Part shown: positions 34,127-42,354 of the stretch, piece by piece | Numbering within the stretch: the first letter of the stretch is position 1 | Layout: the number at the start of each line of letters is the position of its first letter | From: Haloarcula japonica DSM 6131 | Lineage (GTDB): Archaea > Halobacteriota > Halobacteria > Halobacteriales > Haloarculaceae | NCBI RefSeq assembly: GCF_000336635.1 | Contig: NZ_AOLY01000004.1 | Span: forward strand, 1-59,210 | Length of the DNA stretch: 59,210 nucleotides | Direction of reading: 5' to 3' | Position numbers and translations under genes: made by a program | The notes under the pieces: generated by a model | The model's input: the letters and a program-made list of their open reading frames with translations, nothing else | Databases searched by the model: none | Told to the model about the DNA's origin: nothing

Positions 34127-34555
34127 ATGGCGACAGATATCGACGCAACTGGCCACCACTTCGGCATCATCGTCAACGATCTGGACCGCGCCGTCGAGTT
34201 CTATCGCGACGTGCTCGGACTCGACGTACTGACCCGCTTTTCCGTCGGTGACAAGGCGTTCGGAACCGCGGTCGACATCGAGGGGGCCAGCGCCGAACTG
34301 GTTCACCTCGACGCCGGCAACGTCCGTCTAGAGCTGGCGACATACGAGCCGGAGGGCGAGGCGATGCCGGACCCGGACCTCAATCGACCAGGAGCGACCC
34401 ATCCCGGGCTTGAAGTCGACGATCTCGACGCCGTCGCTGACCGACTGCCCGACGATGTCGAGACGCTCAGCGACCCCCAGACGACCGAGAGCGGGACGAC
34501 GATAATGTTCGTCGTCGATCCTGAGGGGAACCGAATCGAGCTACTGGAGCCGTAG
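34127..34555 (+). CDS. VOC/glyoxalase family protein
   Basis: 142 residues with the paired beta-alpha-beta-beta-beta modules of the vicinal oxygen chelate fold: HHFGIIVNDLDRAVEFYRDVLG at the start, then LELATYEPEG, HPGLEVDDLDAVADRL and FVVDPEGNRIELLEP at the end. Metal ligands would be His near residue 9, Glu near 68, His near 91 and Glu near 138. This pattern is like methylmalonyl-CoA epimerase or glyoxalase I, but the exact reaction is uncertain. The gene is alone. Confidence 0.85.
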   Translation: MATDIDATGHHFGIIVNDLDRAVEFYRDVLGLDVLTRFSVGDKAFGTAVDIEGASAELVHLDAGNVRLELATYEPEGEAMPDPDLNRPGATHPGLEVDDLDAVADRLPDDVETLSDPQTTESGTTIMFVVDPEGNRIELLEP

Positions 34556-34600
34556 CGGCAGAAAAGTCACTAACAGCGAAAATCGAGGATAGCGCCGGAG

Positions 34601-35215
34601 TCAGTCCGCGCTGGCTTCGGCCTGCTCGTCCTGCAGGCTCTCCAGCGCACCGACGACCGACTGGCGGTAGTTCTCGATGGACAGTTGCTCGTACTCCTCG
34701 TCGGCCATCGCGATGTACTCATCAGTGGCCGGGTCCTCCAGGTCGGCCTCCTTGTACCGCTTGACCCGGTCGAGGGTTCGCTCGGCCGTCTCGACGACCC
34801 AGCGGTCACGAGTCGCTTCGTCGACCTCCGAGATGGATTCGGGGCGGATCGAGACGTTCACTTCGCCCTCGTCGGTCTCGTAGGTGCGTGGCTTGCCGAC
34901 GACGGCGACGTAGGCCGGCGGTTCCAGTTCACGCAGCATCGACGCCGCGTCGGGCTGGTACTGCCCGGCGTACATGAAGAACGTGTCGCCGTTGGGGTCG
35001 ACGACCCGTCCCTGCCAGTACTCGCTGTCCTCGCCGACGTCCTCGGTCTCGGTGAGGGTCCCGACCAGGAACACGCGGTTGGCGCGCTGCCCGGTCGGAA
35101 GGAGGACGTACACCGGCGCACGGTCGTCGTCGGATTCCTTGAACGTGTAGCTCGCGTCGTTGAACTCGCGTGCGAAGACGCGCCGTGCGACCTCGCGGGT
35201 GGGTGTACTCGCCAT
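34601..35215 (-). CDS. rpap3: RPA-associated protein (COG3390 type)
   Basis: 204 residues, directly abutting the RPA gene with no spacer, so it is the second gene of the two-gene operon. It contains an OB-fold-like part (YVLLPTGQRANRVFLVGTLTE; QGRVVDPNGDTFFMYAG; VAVVGKPRTYET). In Haloferax, RPA-associated proteins of this group bind their partner RPA and are needed with it for DNA repair. The two-gene layout and partner type match rpa3-rpap3 rather than the three-gene rpa1 operon. Confidence 0.88.
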   Translation of the reverse strand: MASTPTREVARRVFAREFNDASYTFKESDDDRAPVYVLLPTGQRANRVFLVGTLTETEDVGEDSEYWQGRVVDPNGDTFFMYAGQYQPDAASMLRELEPPAYVAVVGKPRTYETDEGEVNVSIRPESISEVDEATRDRWVVETAERTLDRVKRYKEADLEDPATDEYIAMADEEYEQLSIENYRQSVVGALESLQDEQAEASAD

Positions 35216-36160
35216 TTAGATCGACCTCGCTTTGATGAGAATCTCGTCAGCATCCACGGCGCCGGTCAGTCGCTCCTGCTCGTCGGCGAGCAAGTAGCGG
35301 CCGAACGTCGGGCCTCGAACGCGGTAGTACCGACCGAGAATCTTCTGTCGCATCTCGTCGGCGACGACGGTGGTGTCGAGCGCGTCCATCGCCATCTCCT
35401 TCCCCTCCTCAAGGGAAATGCCGGTCAGCTCCTCGGTCGCTTCCTCGTCGAAGATGACCTCGGTGACCTCCTCGCCGTCGTCGAGGACGCCCTTGATGCG
35501 GAGGTCGAACTCGCCCTCGACCTCGCCGTGTTCGTTACAGCGGCCGTTCTGGAGGACGCGCGTGCAGTCGTCCTCTGGACAGCGTTTGATAAGCCCGGAG
35601 CCGGACTGGATATCGACCAGCGCGCCGTCGGCCTCAACGCTGTCATCGCCAACCTCGATTGCTTCGTCGAGTTCCTCAATGGTGGTTGTCCGGTTGAGCT
35701 TCACGGAGAAGCGACCCTGGTACTCGTCGGTCACGACGTTGCGCAGGGCGTAGGACTTGCCTTCTTCGAGCGACGGGAGGTCGGACTTCGACCACTTCGT
35801 GAACTTGATCGTGCCCGTCTCGTCGCCCAGCAGGCCGACCTGAGCAACGGCGTCGGCGCGTGGCTCCCAGAGTTCGACGACCGTCGCGCGGACATCAACC
35901 CATTCCTCGGGGGCGTCGACGTCGGCGACGTTGACCTGCTCGTTGCCGCCGCCGTCGCCGCCGCCCAGCTGATCGCGGTCCATGCCGGCCTCGTCGAGGT
36001 ACGTGTTGACGACGCTCCGGCGGGCCTCGCTGATGGGGACCTGGTAATCGTTCACCAGCGTATCGAGACGTTCGACAACGTCGTCGACGTCTATCTCTAG
36101 CTGGTCGGAAAACTGCTCGTGTATCTCTGTCGCGTGGGTACGCAAATCTGACTCAGTCAT
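35216..36160 (-). CDS. rpa3: Replication protein A, single-strand DNA-binding (RPA3 type)
   Basis: 314 residues. One clear OB fold (about 75-165; VDVRATVVELWEPRA) is followed by a zinc motif (CPEDDCTRVLQNGRCNEH, about 190-207) and a C-terminal OB-like region. It binds single-stranded DNA in replication and repair. Size and single main OB fold fit haloarchaeal RPA3, not the longer RPA1. In Halobacterium the equivalent operon is known to be raised in radiation-resistant strains. The promoter region shares a motif with mcm. Confidence 0.93.
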   Translation of the reverse strand: MTESDLRTHATEIHEQFSDQLEIDVDDVVERLDTLVNDYQVPISEARRSVVNTYLDEAGMDRDQLGGGDGGGNEQVNVADVDAPEEWVDVRATVVELWEPRADAVAQVGLLGDETGTIKFTKWSKSDLPSLEEGKSYALRNVVTDEYQGRFSVKLNRTTTIEELDEAIEVGDDSVEADGALVDIQSGSGLIKRCPEDDCTRVLQNGRCNEHGEVEGEFDLRIKGVLDDGEEVTEVIFDEEATEELTGISLEEGKEMAMDALDTTVVADEMRQKILGRYYRVRGPTFGRYLLADEQERLTGAVDADEILIKARSI

Positions 36161-36221
36161 TGGCTTTCACTGTCTCCGCCTGGTTTTCGTTGGGAGACAT
36201 CCGACGCTTGGTCCCCTTCGG

Positions 36222-36256
36222 ATATAAATACTCGCCCAGCGGAGTGGAAGTGAAAC
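36222..36256 (-). promoter_or_regulatory. rpa3 promoter with motif shared with mcm
   Basis: On the minus strand the order is GTTTCACTTCCAC (36244-36256), 13 nt, then TATTTATAT (36222-36230), a good TATA box. The rpa3 start is about 62 nt further, giving a leader of some 40 nt. The motif differs by one base from the one upstream of the mcm TATA box. Confidence 0.6.
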
Positions 36257-36338
36257 TGGCTCTGGGTGGCGGAATCCCGAAGGCGGGGTGTGAAAGCCAC
36301 GCGAGAAGATTGATTTGTGGCCGGGCACAACGGTCAGT

Positions 36339-36623
36339 ATGGCCGACGACGACCGACTCGCACGGTTCATCCGGGACACCTTGCGGTCGGCCGAGCAGCA
36401 ACTCTCCGACGCAAAGAAGGCCTACAAGAACGGCAAGCGGTCGGCGGAGGCCGGCCTGCCCAGGGACGAGGAGGGGCGGGCCCGAATCGTCTGTCGCCGC
36501 CACGCCGAGTACCGCGCGGTATCGATGGACGAGCAGCGGCGGCCAGTCTGTTACGATGCGGAGAACCTAGATTGCCAGGGCTGTGTCGAAGACATCAGGG
36601 ACGGAACGATAGAGACGTGGTAA
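36339..36623 (+). CDS. Conserved small haloarchaeal protein with Cys/His residues
   Basis: 94 residues. The N-terminus is a basic-acidic helix (LARFIRDTLRSAEQQLSDAKKAYKN), the middle RIVCRRHAEYRAV and the end CYDAENLDCQGCVEDI supply four Cys and a His that could bind zinc. The ATG at 36339 removes 8 upstream residues. It is divergent from rpa3 and shares a 178-nt control region with it. The function is unknown. Confidence 0.75.
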   Translation: MADDDRLARFIRDTLRSAEQQLSDAKKAYKNGKRSAEAGLPRDEEGRARIVCRRHAEYRAVSMDEQRRPVCYDAENLDCQGCVEDIRDGTIETW

Positions 36624-36705
36624 GTGGCTGCTGGCAGTTGGTTCAGCTGATCCGCGCCTCGGTCGCCAGTACAACACTTTAGCACCGGCCGGGTGAAGTC
36701 CGGGT

Positions 36706-37698
36706 ATGGAGCGACCAATCGTCGCGCTCGTCTTGGCCGGAGGCACTGGCACGCGCCTGTACCCGGCGAGTCGGAGCGACCGGCCCAAACAGTTTCTCTC
36801 GTTTGGGGAAGACGAGTCACTACTGGCCGAGACTGTCAGTCGGGTCGGGTTCGCCGATGAAACCTACGTGTTGACGCGCGACTCCTTCGCCGATGGGGTC
36901 CGGGAGCGCGTCCCGAATGCGGCAGTACTGACCGAACCGGAACCGAAAGACACCGGGCCGGCGCTGGCGTACGCGGCCCACCGCATCCGCGAGCAGGTCG
37001 GCGACTGTGTTCTGCTCTGTCTGCCGAGTGACCACCGGATTTCGGGGCCGTTCGAGACAGTCGCACGGACGGCCACGCGGGTCGCAGTGGAAACCGAGGG
37101 GCTCGTCACCGTCGGCATCGAACCGGACCGACCGGCGACCGGCTACGGCTACATCAAGCCCGGCCCGTCCGGGAACGGCTTCGCGCCGGTCGAGACGTTC
37201 CACGAGAAGCCCGACCGTGAAACCGCGGAACGGTACGTCGAGGAGGGGTTCTACTGGAACGCCGGGCTGTTCGCCTGGACGCCGACGGCGCTCCTGTCCG
37301 CCGCGGAGTCATCGCCGCTTGCACCGATGGTCGAACGGCTGAACGAGGACCCCAAAGCGGCGTTCGACGCCGTCGGCCCGGTGAGCATCGACTACGCCGT
37401 GCTCGAAGAGGCCGAGAACGCTTTCGTCGTCCCGGCGGCGCTCGACTGGGACGACCTGGGCTCGTGGGACGCCTTCGAGCGAGTGCTGGACAGCCAGGAC
37501 GGAAACGCGGTGCTCGGCGACGCGGTTACCATCGACGCCGACGGGAACGTGCTGGCGAGCGACGGCCACGTCAGCGCCGTCGGTGTCGAAGACCTCGTCG
37601 TGGTGTCCTTCGACGACCGCACGCTCGTCGTTCCGAAAGACGAGGCCCAGCGCGTTCGGGAGGTCGTGTCGGAACTGCGGGACAGCGGGCGGTTCTGA
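36706..37698 (+). CDS. Mannose-1-phosphate guanylyltransferase-like protein
   Basis: 330 residues, nucleotidyltransferase fold. VLAGGTGTRLYPASRSDRPKQF is the nucleotide-binding signature, followed by PKDTGPALAYAA, LPSDHRI, YGYIKPG and FHEKPDRETAERYVEEGFYWNAG, which together fit the ManC group rather than glucose-1-phosphate enzymes. Product GDP-mannose would feed glycosylation. No isomerase domain is attached. The C-terminus ends with a short beta-helix part. It stands alone, with no sugar genes nearby. Confidence 0.88.
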   Translation: MERPIVALVLAGGTGTRLYPASRSDRPKQFLSFGEDESLLAETVSRVGFADETYVLTRDSFADGVRERVPNAAVLTEPEPKDTGPALAYAAHRIREQVGDCVLLCLPSDHRISGPFETVARTATRVAVETEGLVTVGIEPDRPATGYGYIKPGPSGNGFAPVETFHEKPDRETAERYVEEGFYWNAGLFAWTPTALLSAAESSPLAPMVERLNEDPKAAFDAVGPVSIDYAVLEEAENAFVVPAALDWDDLGSWDAFERVLDSQDGNAVLGDAVTIDADGNVLASDGHVSAVGVEDLVVVSFDDRTLVVPKDEAQRVREVVSELRDSGRF

Positions 37699-37719
37699 CC
37701 GGACCGGCAGCCGGGGCTG

Positions 37720-38502
37720 TTAGCTCCGCATCGACCCGCCGTCAATCGGGAGTGCCGTCCCGGTGACGTAGGAAGACCGGGCCGACGAGAGGAACGCAAC
37801 CACGTCCCCGAGTTCCTCGGGCTGGCCGACGCGCTGGAGGGGCGCGTCTGACCACGACTCGATGCCTTCCTCGTAGGAGTCGTACTCGCCGCGCTCGACG
37901 GCGGCTTCGACGAGTTCCTCGATGCGGGGCGTCTCGTGTGCGCCGGGCAGGACGGCGTTGACACGGACCTCCGGCGCGAACTCGCGGGCCTGGGTCTTCA
38001 TCAGACCGATGACCGCCCGGCGGACGGCGTTCGAGAGTACCAGGTCGTCGATGACCTCCCGGACGGAGCGCGAGGTGATGTTGACGATGGTGCCGGCCTC
38101 GGAGTCCCGGAGGTAGGGATAGGCGGTCCGGGTGGTCCAGACGGCGCTCATCACCAGCAGGTCGTAGGCGCTGTACCACTCGCGCTCGGTCGTCTCCATG
38201 AACGGTCCGGGGGCCGGGCCGCCGGCGCTGGTGACGACGTGGTCGAGGCCGCCGAAGGTGTCGACGGTCTCCTCGACGAGCGCCTCGATCTGGTCGGGGT
38301 CAGTGATGTCGGCCTCGACGGCCAGTACGTCGCCGTCACCGATAGATTCGAGTCGGTCACGCGCCTCGTCGACGTGGTCCGGCGTCCGGCCACAGACTGC
38401 GACGTTGGCTCCTTCAGCGGCGAGCGCTTCGGCGCTTGCGAGGCCGAGGCCGCTCGTCGCGGCGGTACACAGCGCTGTGTTGCCATCGAGTTCGAGGTCC
38501 AT
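37720..38502 (-). CDS. Short-chain dehydrogenase/reductase family protein, atypical active site
   Basis: 260 residues, Rossmann fold. The cofactor loop is TAATSGLGLASAEAL and NVAVCGRTPD, with DHVVTSAGGPAPG for the NNAG-like motif and IVNITSRSV for the catalytic Ser. The usual Tyr-x3-Lys pair is not visible: the corresponding stretch is LVLSNAVRRAVIGLMKTQ. A known subgroup of SDRs has LSNxxR here. So it may use a different mechanism or be a reductase with altered residues. The ATG at 38500-38502 removes 9 extra residues. Confidence 0.85.
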   Translation of the reverse strand: MDLELDGNTALCTAATSGLGLASAEALAAEGANVAVCGRTPDHVDEARDRLESIGDGDVLAVEADITDPDQIEALVEETVDTFGGLDHVVTSAGGPAPGPFMETTEREWYSAYDLLVMSAVWTTRTAYPYLRDSEAGTIVNITSRSVREVIDDLVLSNAVRRAVIGLMKTQAREFAPEVRVNAVLPGAHETPRIEELVEAAVERGEYDSYEEGIESWSDAPLQRVGQPEELGDVVAFLSSARSSYVTGTALPIDGGSMRS

Positions 38503-38577
38503 ATCGGCTACAAGAACCGACTGTCTCAAAGAAGTCCCGCTCGCGGACTGTCCCAGATACCCTGACCGCGGACCGGC

Positions 38578-39027
38578 CTAGCTGCCCCAGAAGTTGTCCC
38601 GGCTCCCGAGCCGCCGGCCGTCGTCGGGGTCGTCATCCGTCTCGTTGGTCTCAGTGTCGCTCTCTTCGGTTTCGGATTCCGAAAGTTCTTCGTCCATCTC
38701 CAGTCGCTCGACCTCCTCGGCGCGGGCGTGGTTCGAGTGGACGTTCGTCACCTTGACCAGCGACCGCGCCGGCGGGAGCACGCCGTCCACCATAATGATG
38801 AAGCCGTCCTCGGTCCGACCGACGCCGGCGCCGCTCTCGTGGATGTCCTCGACGTCGACGGTGACTTCCTCGCCCATCTTGACCGGCTGGCTCTTGAGCT
38901 CCGAGATCGGCTGGTTGTAGTGATTGCACCACTCCGCGCCGCCGCGGTCGCCGTAGTGGGTACAGCCCATCCCCTGAATTCGTTCGGTGAATTCGGGACA
39001 GTCGTCTGCGAGCGGACAATCGGCCAT
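38578..39027 (-). CDS. TRAM domain protein with N-terminal Cys motif
   Basis: 149 residues. The N-terminal 45 residues hold CPLADDCPEF, CTHYGDRGGAEWC and NHYN, a possible Cys/His metal site. A TRAM domain (about 50-110; GEEVTVDVEDIHESGAGVGR; IIMVDGVLPPARSLVKV) binds RNA in many enzymes and in the stand-alone cold-shock-like archaeal proteins. The tail is acidic and disordered. Start ATG at 39025-39027. Probably an RNA-binding protein. Confidence 0.85.
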   Translation of the reverse strand: MADCPLADDCPEFTERIQGMGCTHYGDRGGAEWCNHYNQPISELKSQPVKMGEEVTVDVEDIHESGAGVGRTEDGFIIMVDGVLPPARSLVKVTNVHSNHARAEEVERLEMDEELSESETEESDTETNETDDDPDDGRRLGSRDNFWGS

Positions 39028-39462
39028 ATCAGGGGATAACGTGGCCGCTGGCAAAACGCTTGCGACCCCAGCGCGGCGTCACACAGCCCGTTATGACATC
39101 TGAGGCGGTCACCGCCAGACACCTTACTGCCACTCGCCGATTGTCGGCTCGTTCGGCAGCGCCCGCAGCTACGAGACCACGGATGCAGCAGGCCTAGTTT
39201 GCCCCCGCTTTGTTCGTACGTCTCCCAAACGCAGTCAAAAGGAGCCGGTCGAGTGTAGGTAGCCGGGGGGAGTGACCGACCACGGCACGCCACCGGACGA
39301 TCAGTACGGCCACCGGCGGTGCGAGCGGCTGGAATGCTTCGAGAGTCGGGTGCGCTGCAGGATGCCCCACGGCCGGAGTTGCGTCCGAGCGCCAGCGCGG
39401 CATTCTGTGCCGAATATGTTTTTCCACAACTGTCATGCCAGCCGCTTACCTGTCATGCGATA
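39028..39462. other. 435-nt intergenic region without a confident gene
   Basis: It separates the TRAM gene and the truncated haemoglobin gene. A 63-codon frame from a GTG at 39272 encodes a Cys/His/Arg-rich peptide (HRRCERLECFESRVRCRM), which is too basic for this genome to be convincing. The last 60 nt hold the haemoglobin promoter. I see no RNA gene or mobile element. Confidence 0.4.
39430..39458 (+). promoter_or_regulatory. Direct repeats CTGTCATGC before the haemoglobin gene
   Basis: CTGTCATGC occurs at 39430-39438 and 39450-39458, exactly 20 bp apart (two helical turns), and TGGCAT after the start codon is inverted relative to ATGCCA at 39435. A TATA-like AATATGTTTTT (about 39414-39424) precedes them. 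The spacing suits a dimeric regulator, possibly one sensing oxygen or nitric oxide stress; this is inference. Confidence 0.4.
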
Positions 39463-39825
39463 ATGGCATCACAGTCCATCTTCGAGCGGATCGGCGGTCG
39501 CGACGCGGTCGATGCGGTAGTCTCGGACTTCTACGACCGAGTACTCGACGACCCAGTGCTCGAACCGTACTTCGAGGAGACCGACATGGACCAGCTCCGC
39601 AGCCACCAGGCGCAGTTCATCAGCGCTGTCGCGGGCGGCCCGGTCGACTACGACGGCGATGAAATGCAGACCGCCCACGAGGGCATGGGAATCACCGAAG
39701 ACGCGTTCGCTAACGTCGCGACCCACCTCGAAGCCGCGCTTCAGGAGAACGGCGTCCCCGACGACGACGTCGAAGCGATTCTCACTGAGGTCGCTGCCAT
39801 GGAAGACGACATCGTGGAGACGTAG
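39463..39825 (+). CDS. Truncated haemoglobin (group I-like)
   Basis: 120 residues, the right length for a two-over-two globin. SIFERIGGRDAVDAVVSDFYDRVL matches the B helix with the Tyr that contacts bound oxygen, and MQTAHEGMGITEDAFANV carries the proximal His of helix F. It binds oxygen or nitric oxide; relatives detoxify NO. The ATG at 39463 follows two direct repeats; a longer frame to 39319 adds Cys- and Arg-rich residues unlike the family. Confidence 0.92.
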   Translation: MASQSIFERIGGRDAVDAVVSDFYDRVLDDPVLEPYFEETDMDQLRSHQAQFISAVAGGPVDYDGDEMQTAHEGMGITEDAFANVATHLEAALQENGVPDDDVEAILTEVAAMEDDIVET

Positions 39826-40219
39826 CCGGCTGCCGTGAGTCAGACGCACACACAGCTCCGGAGCGGAGGCCAAGCCAGATTGTACAGCGGAGCACGGTAT
39901 CGCCCTGCCCCAGCAAACAGAGACCGTGAAACTGCAGGTGTTTAACCCATATCTTCAAAACAGTAGCTGGGTGTGAAAATGTCGCTATTACATACGTGTT
40001 GCCGGAAAACCCATGCGTGTGAAGGGGACAAAACCGGTACCATCCCCCCAAGTCGGGTTGCCGTGCCTCTGACAAGTCATGCAAACTGACGCGGTACTGG
40101 TAGTCGTATGCCCTTCACTGCAATACTAAGGGAACCTCGTAGTTCGTTCCGGAGACGATTGGTTTTGTGAGACCGGACAGCAAATGGTATTGATGCTTCT
40201 CGTTGTTGGTCGCAGATAA
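39826..40219. other. 394-nt AT-richer intergenic region at the 3' side of tRNA-Arg
   Basis: No gene is supported. The base composition is less GC-rich than the surroundings and the only longer frame (minus, 39782-40084) has an un-halophilic amino-acid mix. It lies directly downstream of the 3' end of tRNA-Arg, the usual place for integrating elements, but I find no second copy of the tRNA 3' end and no integrase. It may be an old scar. Confidence 0.4.
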
Positions 40220-40324
40220 CGGGCACGGTGGGATTCGAACCCACGACCGTCGGATGTCTTCCCCCAATGGCAGCGCCAGCGGGGATAGAAGTCCGACGCT
40301 CTATCCGGACTGAGCTACGTGCCC
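40220..40324 (-). tRNA. tRNA-Arg (anticodon TCT) with a 30-nt intron
   Basis: On the minus strand GGGCACG pairs with CGTGCCC, the D arm has AGTCCGGATA, and the anticodon stem is TCGGA/TCCGA. The loop is CTTCTA then the intron (40256-40285) and then A, so the mature loop is CTTCTAA with anticodon TCT. The exon-intron joints form a textbook bulge-helix-bulge: GGA/TCC, bulge ACA, CTTC/GAAG, bulge TAT, CCCC/GGGG. Splicing would cut TA^T and AC^A. No CCA is encoded. Confidence 0.95.
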
Positions 40325-40378
40325 TCGCTGTCGTGTACTTCCGGTGGTGACAAAAGAAATGCGGAACGCAGTCGCCGG

Positions 40379-40675
40379 TCAGTCACCGTGGTCGAGGTCT
40401 TCTTCGACGTCATCGGCCGTCGTAATAGCGTTTACATTACCGGTCTGAATTGCTGTCAGCCCGTCCAGCTCACAGAGGGCGTCGATTTCGTCCTGCGTGG
40501 TCGAGACCAGCAGGTCGTCAAACTGGAGGTGGCGCTCGACGGTCGCGCCGGCGGCCTCCGCAGCGGCGGCGACGCTCTTGGGGTCGGCATCGTCGGCCGT
40601 TTCGAGAACCAACTCCACGGGCTCGCCGTCGATAGGGTCCGCACGCAGACTCTCGACGACACGGGAGACGTACAT
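40379..40675 (-). CDS. Small conserved protein downstream of DUF373
   Basis: 98 residues, alpha/beta and acidic (MYVSRVVESLRADPIDGEPVELV ... LCELDGLTAIQTGNV). The start overlaps the stop of the DUF373 gene (TGATG), or a GTG three bases upstream overlaps by four, so both are in one transcript. FDDLLVSTTQDEIDALCELDGL resembles a ferredoxin-like or ACT-like half. Function unknown. Confidence 0.7.
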   Translation of the reverse strand: MYVSRVVESLRADPIDGEPVELVLETADDADPKSVAAAAEAAGATVERHLQFDDLLVSTTQDEIDALCELDGLTAIQTGNVNAITTADDVEEDLDHGD

Positions 40676-41772
40676 CACTCGGACGAAGGACCGCCGGGGC
40701 CTTGATTGTGCTGTTCGGGGTGGTCGAAGCGTGCCTCCGCGACAGCAAAGGCCAGCGTACTGACTAGACCGAGCAGGGTCCCGCCGGTGAGCATCACCGC
40801 GAGGTACTCCAGGTCACGAACCCCGAGGAAGAAGGCGCTGACGGCGTGCAACACGGCGGCGATCGACAGGACGTAGAAGGGGGCGTTGAGATATCGCCAG
40901 CGGAAGCTGCCGTCGAGGTACTCGTCGGTCACGCGGCCGAGGCTGGAGGTGATGCCGGCGGCGGCAAACCACTGAATCGCACCGGAGACCAGCGACGCGA
41001 TGACTTCCAGCGCGTCGGGGTCCGTCTGGCGTTCGAGTTCCTGAACACCGCTGACGCCGCCGATAGCGAGCAGTGCGGCTGCGACGACGTAGGTGATGAT
41101 CGTCACGCGCCCGGCGTACAGCCCCGAGGTCGCCCGTTCGACCGCTTCGTCCAGTATCTTTTCAGCGCCGAGGCCTCTGGCGAGGATATAGAGCCCAAGC
41201 AGGCCGGAGATGACACCCAGCGCGGATCCGGGGTAGCCCAGTGCCTCGATGGCTATCGTCAGCGGGTAAATCAGCAGGAGGATGCCCAGCGGGACCAGAA
41301 TCGTCCCGCGGGTCTCCGGGTCGTCGAGTACCTGCTTGATGGTGTAGTACATCGATTCGAGGTTCTGGGCCTGCCGGACGACGACGCGGCGGACGCCGTC
41401 GATGCGGACCCGCGAGCGGATGACGGGGACGACGGATTCGTCCTGTGCGCCGTCGGTGACGATGAGCGCCCGCACGTCCTCGCTGGCGGCCAGCGACGCC
41501 AGCACGGTATCGACCTCCTCGCCGACGGCCCGGTTGGCAGCGACATCGCTCCCGTCGACGCCGGTGACGGCGGCGACCTCGACTGGTTCGTCGGTGATGT
41601 CGTCGTAGATATGGACGCCCTCGAACAGGACGTTTACGTCGGAGTCCTCCGGGTCGTTCGAGGCCAGCGCTACCGCTGCGTCTACGACGGCATCGCGCCC
41701 GATGACTGGCGTGTCGATGCCGGTCTTGCGGCCGAGGTCGTCGTCGAGGTCGATACACAGCACCAACAGCAT
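40675..41772 (-). CDS. DUF373 family membrane protein
   Basis: 365 residues. A soluble N-terminal domain (about 1-145; LVLCIDLDDDLGRKTGID, VRALIVTDGAQDESVVPVI) is followed by about six membrane helices, the arrangement of the archaeal DUF373 family, whose function is unknown. The N-terminal domain has acidic residues in a Rossmann-like pattern. It is preceded by a PsiE-like gene 44 nt upstream and followed by a small protein gene, probably one operon. Confidence 0.85.
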   Translation of the reverse strand: MLLVLCIDLDDDLGRKTGIDTPVIGRDAVVDAAVALASNDPEDSDVNVLFEGVHIYDDITDEPVEVAAVTGVDGSDVAANRAVGEEVDTVLASLAASEDVRALIVTDGAQDESVVPVIRSRVRIDGVRRVVVRQAQNLESMYYTIKQVLDDPETRGTILVPLGILLLIYPLTIAIEALGYPGSALGVISGLLGLYILARGLGAEKILDEAVERATSGLYAGRVTIITYVVAAALLAIGGVSGVQELERQTDPDALEVIASLVSGAIQWFAAAGITSSLGRVTDEYLDGSFRWRYLNAPFYVLSIAAVLHAVSAFFLGVRDLEYLAVMLTGGTLLGLVSTLAFAVAEARFDHPEQHNQGPGGPSSE

Positions 41773-41816
41773 CTACCGGCGCTACGCCGCCTGTCTTTAA
41801 CTTCTTTCGGGACCGG

Positions 41817-42317
41817 TTACCCTGATTCCGACAGCGTCCCGCGGGTCCGACGCTCGACGAGCAACAGCGCCGCAAGCCCGAGAATAATGAGCGTGTACGC
41901 TGCGGCAGCGGTGAGCGCGGCCTGTTCGGAGCTGTACTCACCGGTACGGAAGATGATAGCCTTCCGGACCATCGCGATGACGCCGGTGTAGATGACCAGG
42001 CGGACGATTCGGCGTGTCTCGCTTTCCTGCGTGTACGCGACCACGGTCTGGTACACCTCGACGATGATAAAGAGGAGGAGAGCCGTGTCGATGAAACCGA
42101 CAACGACCAGCGGGTCGGTGATATCGCCGCGGAGCGCGCTCTGGAATATCTGGAGGGTCAGATCGAAGACACCGATGGCAAAGAGGAGAACCAGTACCAG
42201 CGCCGCGATGACCTCGACGTATCGGATGAGCGACTCGCTGACCCCCAGCACCCTGTCGTCGAACGACTCCGCTTCCGGCAGTGGCCCGCCCACGGGGTCA
42301 GAATCCTCGTCATCCAT
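41817..42317 (-). CDS. PsiE-like membrane protein
   Basis: 166 residues with four membrane helices, and IRYVEVIAALVLVLLFAIGVF, VGFIDTALLLFIIVEVYQTVV and RRIVRLVIYTGVIAMVRKAII as in the phosphate-starvation-inducible PsiE family. The role in bacteria is unclear. The N-terminus is acidic and cytoplasmic. The ATG at 42315-42317 (MDDEDSD) is used. It is upstream of DUF373 on the same strand. Confidence 0.8.
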   Translation of the reverse strand: MDDEDSDPVGGPLPEAESFDDRVLGVSESLIRYVEVIAALVLVLLFAIGVFDLTLQIFQSALRGDITDPLVVVGFIDTALLLFIIVEVYQTVVAYTQESETRRIVRLVIYTGVIAMVRKAIIFRTGEYSSEQAALTAAAAYTLIILGLAALLLVERRTRGTLSESG

Positions 42318-42354
42318 ACACACGAAACGGACGCCAGACCATTCAAACCGGTCC

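Noticed and set aside
39272-39463. 63-codon Cys/Arg/His-rich frame before the haemoglobin gene
   Set aside because: Too basic for this proteome, no recognised zinc pattern, and no promoter seen; kept only as a note on the gap.
39826-40219. Integrated element at tRNA-Arg or tRNA-His
   Set aside because: No integrase gene and no second copy of either tRNA 3' end was found; only composition and a decayed HNH gene hint at it.
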